Below are positions 12,200-14,254 of a stretch of 14,254 nucleotides of DNA, in pieces. Origin of the DNA: CAVPGH01 sp046726955 (GTDB lineage Bacteria; Acidobacteriota; Vicinamibacteria; Fen-336); contig JBKPBQ010000284.1 of NCBI GenBank assembly GCA_046726955.1, forward strand, positions 1 through 14,254, in the 5' to 3' direction. Every line of letters begins with the position of its first letter. Positions within the stretch are counted from its first letter, which is position 1. The notes under the pieces are model-generated. The model saw only the letters and a program-made list of their open reading frames with translations. It was not told the origin of the DNA and made no database searches. The translations under genes and the position numbers were made by a program.

Positions 12200-14254
12200 A
12201 TGAGGAAGCCTGGATTCCACGGTTGCTGGCCTCTCGTGGCGCTCGTCGCGGGCGCCCTCACCGCGTCTCCGCGGGTGTTCGCCGAGGAGGTGGGCGACGC
12301 CGCCCGCCGGCAGATCATCGCCCTCGAGCAGCAGAAGGCCGCACGCACCCCGGCGCAGAGGAAGATGGATTCCCAGCTCATCTACGCGCTGCACCCGACC
12401 GCGCTGCGCCTCGCGGCGCCCGACATGAAAGCCGAAGTCGAGCTCGTCGACGGCCGCGTGCTCGTGGACGTCGCCGTCCGGAGAACCCCAGAGCCGTCGG
12501 CGGGGCTGCGTGCGCGCCCCGTCACGCGCCTCCAGCGCTCGATCGAGGACCTCGGAGGCACGGTCGTGAACGCTTCCCCCCTGTTCGCCTCGATCCGCGC
12601 CTGGCTGCCCCTCGAGAGGGTCGAGGCCCTGGCCGCCGATCCCGACGTGGCCCTCGTGGAGCGGGCGGCGGAGATGATGACGAACACCGGCAGCGTGACG
12701 GGCCAGGGCGACGCCCGACACCGGGCCGCCGCGACCCGGACGCTGTTCGGGGTAACGGGGGCGGGGATCACCGTCGGCGTCCTCTCGGACAGCGAGGACA
12801 ACCTCGCGGGCGCGCAGGCTTCGCTCGACATCGGCGCCGTCAACGTCGTGGCGTCCGGGATCAACACCTGCGGCTCGACCGGTACGAGCCCGTGCACGGG
12901 CGAGGGCACGGCGATGATGGAGATCGTCGCCGACCTCGCGCCCGGAGCCGCCCTCGCCTTCGCCACCGCCAACGGCGGCCCAGCGCAGTTCGCCGCGAAC
13001 ATCCTCGCCCTGCAGGCCGCGGGGGCCACGGTGATCGTCGACGACGTGACGTACTTCAACGAGTCGCCCTTCCAGGACGGCCCCATCGCCCAGGCCGTGA
13101 ACACGGTCTCCGCCGCCGGAATCCTGTACTTCTCGTCGGCCCGCAACTCCGGGAACCTGAACGACGGCACGGCCGGCACGTGGGAGGGCGACTTCGCGGA
13201 CGGCGGGGCGGTGGCGGCGCCCGTGCCCGGCTCCGGCCGCATCCACAGCTTCGGAGCCTCGAACTTCGACACGGTTGCCGCGGGAGGGAGCCAGCGCCGC
13301 GTGGACCTGTTCTGGGCCGATCCCCTCGGCGCCTCGGGCAACGACTACGACCTCTACATCCTCAATTCCACCGGAACGTCCGTCCTCCGGTCGAGCACGA
13401 ACTCCCAGACGGGGAGCCAGAACCCCTACGAGTCGACGGGAACCCTGAACGTGGGCGAGCGCATCGTCATCGTGAGGGCGAACGCGGCCGCGAACCGCTT
13501 CCTGCACCTCGACACCGGGCGCGCGGTGCTCACCATCGCCACGAACGGCAACGTGCGCGGACACAACGCCTCGGGCGCGGCCAACGCCTTCAGCGTCGCC
13601 GCGACGGACGTCGCGAACTCCGTGGGCGCGTTCACCGGAGGTGCTACCAACCCGGTCGAGACCTTCAGCTCCGACGGTCCGCGCCGCATGTTCTTCGACC
13701 CGGCGGGCAATCCGTTCACGCCCGGGAACTTCAGCTCCACCGGCGGGATCGTGCTCCAGAAGCCGGACATCACGGCGGCCGACGGGAACTCGTCCTCGGC
13801 GTCGAGCGCGGGGTTCAACCCGTTCTTCGGCACCTCGGCGGCGGCGCCGCACGCGGCGGCGATCGCCGCCTTGATGCGATCGTTCACGCCGGCGCCCACG
13901 CCCGCCCAGATCCGGACCGCCTTGAACGCCTCGGCCCTCGACATCGAGGCCGCGGGCTTCGATCGCGACTCGGGCGTGGGGATCGTCATGGCCTTCGGAG
14001 CGATGAAGATCATCAGCCCCTGCACCGTCACCTGTGCGGGCAACGTGACGAAGGGGAACGACCCGAACCAGTGCGGCGCCGTCGCGTCGTTCGCCGCTCC
14101 CACGCTGGCCGGGACCTGCGGGACGGTCACCTGCACCCCGCCGACGGGTTCGTTCTTCCCGGTGGGCACGACACCGGTCGCCTGCCAGACGCAGTCCGAG
14201 GACAGCTGCAGCCTGAGCGTGACGGTGAACGACACGCAGGCGCCCACCATCACC
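12200..14254 (+). CDS. Secreted subtilase-like (S8-type) protease with C-terminal HYR domain, partial
   Basis: The reading frame is open from ATG 12200 to the window edge (685 codons, no stop), so the C-terminus is missing. Residues 1-28 are a signal peptide (MRKPGFHGCWPLVALVAGAL, cleaved near FAEE). A region resembling the I9 inhibitor prodomain spans about 110-160 (RLQRSIEDLGGTVVNA). The catalytic domain has Asp197 (GVLSDSED), the oxyanion-type Asn316 (SSARNSGN) and nucleophile Ser546 (FGTSAAAPHAAAIAALM). The position normally held by His in HGT is Glu235 (GEGTAMMEIVADLAPGA). A beta-rich insertion at about 365-455 interrupts the catalytic domain, like PPC-type domains. From residue 608 a Cys-containing HYR-like module runs to DTQAPTIT at the edge, suggesting further repeats beyond. 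GGGGGA lies just upstream of the ATG. The protein is probably extracellular. Activity is uncertain because of the missing His. Confidence 0.85.
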   Translation, partial: MRKPGFHGCWPLVALVAGALTASPRVFAEEVGDAARRQIIALEQQKAARTPAQRKMDSQLIYALHPTALRLAAPDMKAEVELVDGRVLVDVAVRRTPEPSAGLRARPVTRLQRSIEDLGGTVVNASPLFASIRAWLPLERVEALAADPDVALVERAAEMMTNTGSVTGQGDARHRAAATRTLFGVTGAGITVGVLSDSEDNLAGAQASLDIGAVNVVASGINTCGSTGTSPCTGEGTAMMEIVADLAPGAALAFATANGGPAQFAANILALQAAGATVIVDDVTYFNESPFQDGPIAQAVNTVSAAGILYFSSARNSGNLNDGTAGTWEGDFADGGAVAAPVPGSGRIHSFGASNFDTVAAGGSQRRVDLFWADPLGASGNDYDLYILNSTGTSVLRSSTNSQTGSQNPYESTGTLNVGERIVIVRANAAANRFLHLDTGRAVLTIATNGNVRGHNASGAANAFSVAATDVANSVGAFTGGATNPVETFSSDGPRRMFFDPAGNPFTPGNFSSTGGIVLQKPDITAADGNSSSASSAGFNPFFGTSAAAPHAAAIAALMRSFTPAPTPAQIRTALNASALDIEAAGFDRDSGVGIVMAFGAMKIISPCTVTCAGNVTKGNDPNQCGAVASFAAPTLAGTCGTVTCTPPTGSFFPVGTTPVACQTQSEDSCSLSVTVNDTQAPTIT

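Noticed and set aside
12182..13852. A long minus-strand frame opposite the protease gene
   Set aside because: It is a compositional shadow (Arg, Val, Gly, His rich). The plus-strand frame has a signal peptide, catalytic motifs and a HYR domain.

Overview
The window is high-GC (roughly 70%) bacterial chromosome, densely packed, with twelve protein-coding genes. Nine are complete by position, one (the vWA-FHA gene) is complete but has an uncertain start, and the two at the edges (purC and the protease) are cut off. GTG and TTG starts are common, and adjacent genes often share stop and start bases (ATGA, GTGA, TGATG, TTGA). An Omp85 barrel protein and a zinc-finger anti-sigma factor indicate a Gram-negative-type (diderm) envelope. 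The combination of DUF4097 repeat protein, NtrY/NtrX, vWA-FHA protein and a subtilase with a HYR domain suggests an Acidobacteriota-like lineage or another GC-rich soil or sediment phylum. That taxonomic call is an inference and has not been checked.

Positions 1-4007 are read on the minus strand. At the left edge is the N-terminal part of purC (purine synthesis), with its own candidate promoter. A strong intrinsic terminator separates it from a five-gene operon upstream: ECF sigma factor, zinc-binding anti-sigma factor, two small LiaF/DUF5668-type membrane proteins and a secreted or anchored DUF4097 beta-repeat protein. This looks like a self-contained envelope-sensing module. A near-consensus -35/-10 promoter precedes the sigma gene and lies almost on top of a divergent promoter.

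Positions 4049-5547 (plus strand) hold a polytopic membrane protein of the LPG-synthase-TM/flippase-like family, translationally coupled to nrdR, the ATP-cone repressor of ribonucleotide reductase genes. These converge on a minus-strand gene for a vWA-TM-FHA protein, with a GC-rich hairpin in the short gap.

Positions 6956-11921 (plus strand) are a three-gene operon: an NtrY-type membrane histidine kinase, an NtrX-type sigma-54 activator with an intact GAFTGA loop, and a one-POTRA Omp85 outer-membrane barrel. Each gene overlaps the next by one to three bases. A 278-base gap with short GAGCC-type repeats follows, then a secreted subtilase-like protease that runs off the right edge and has Glu where subtilisins have the catalytic His.

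I see no CRISPR array, tRNA or rRNA gene, insertion sequence or prophage, and no recognisable defence system. The best leads are the unusual protease active site, the 18-residue repeat architecture of the DUF4097 protein, the split-compartment vWA-FHA protein, and the coupling of NtrYX to an outer-membrane barrel.
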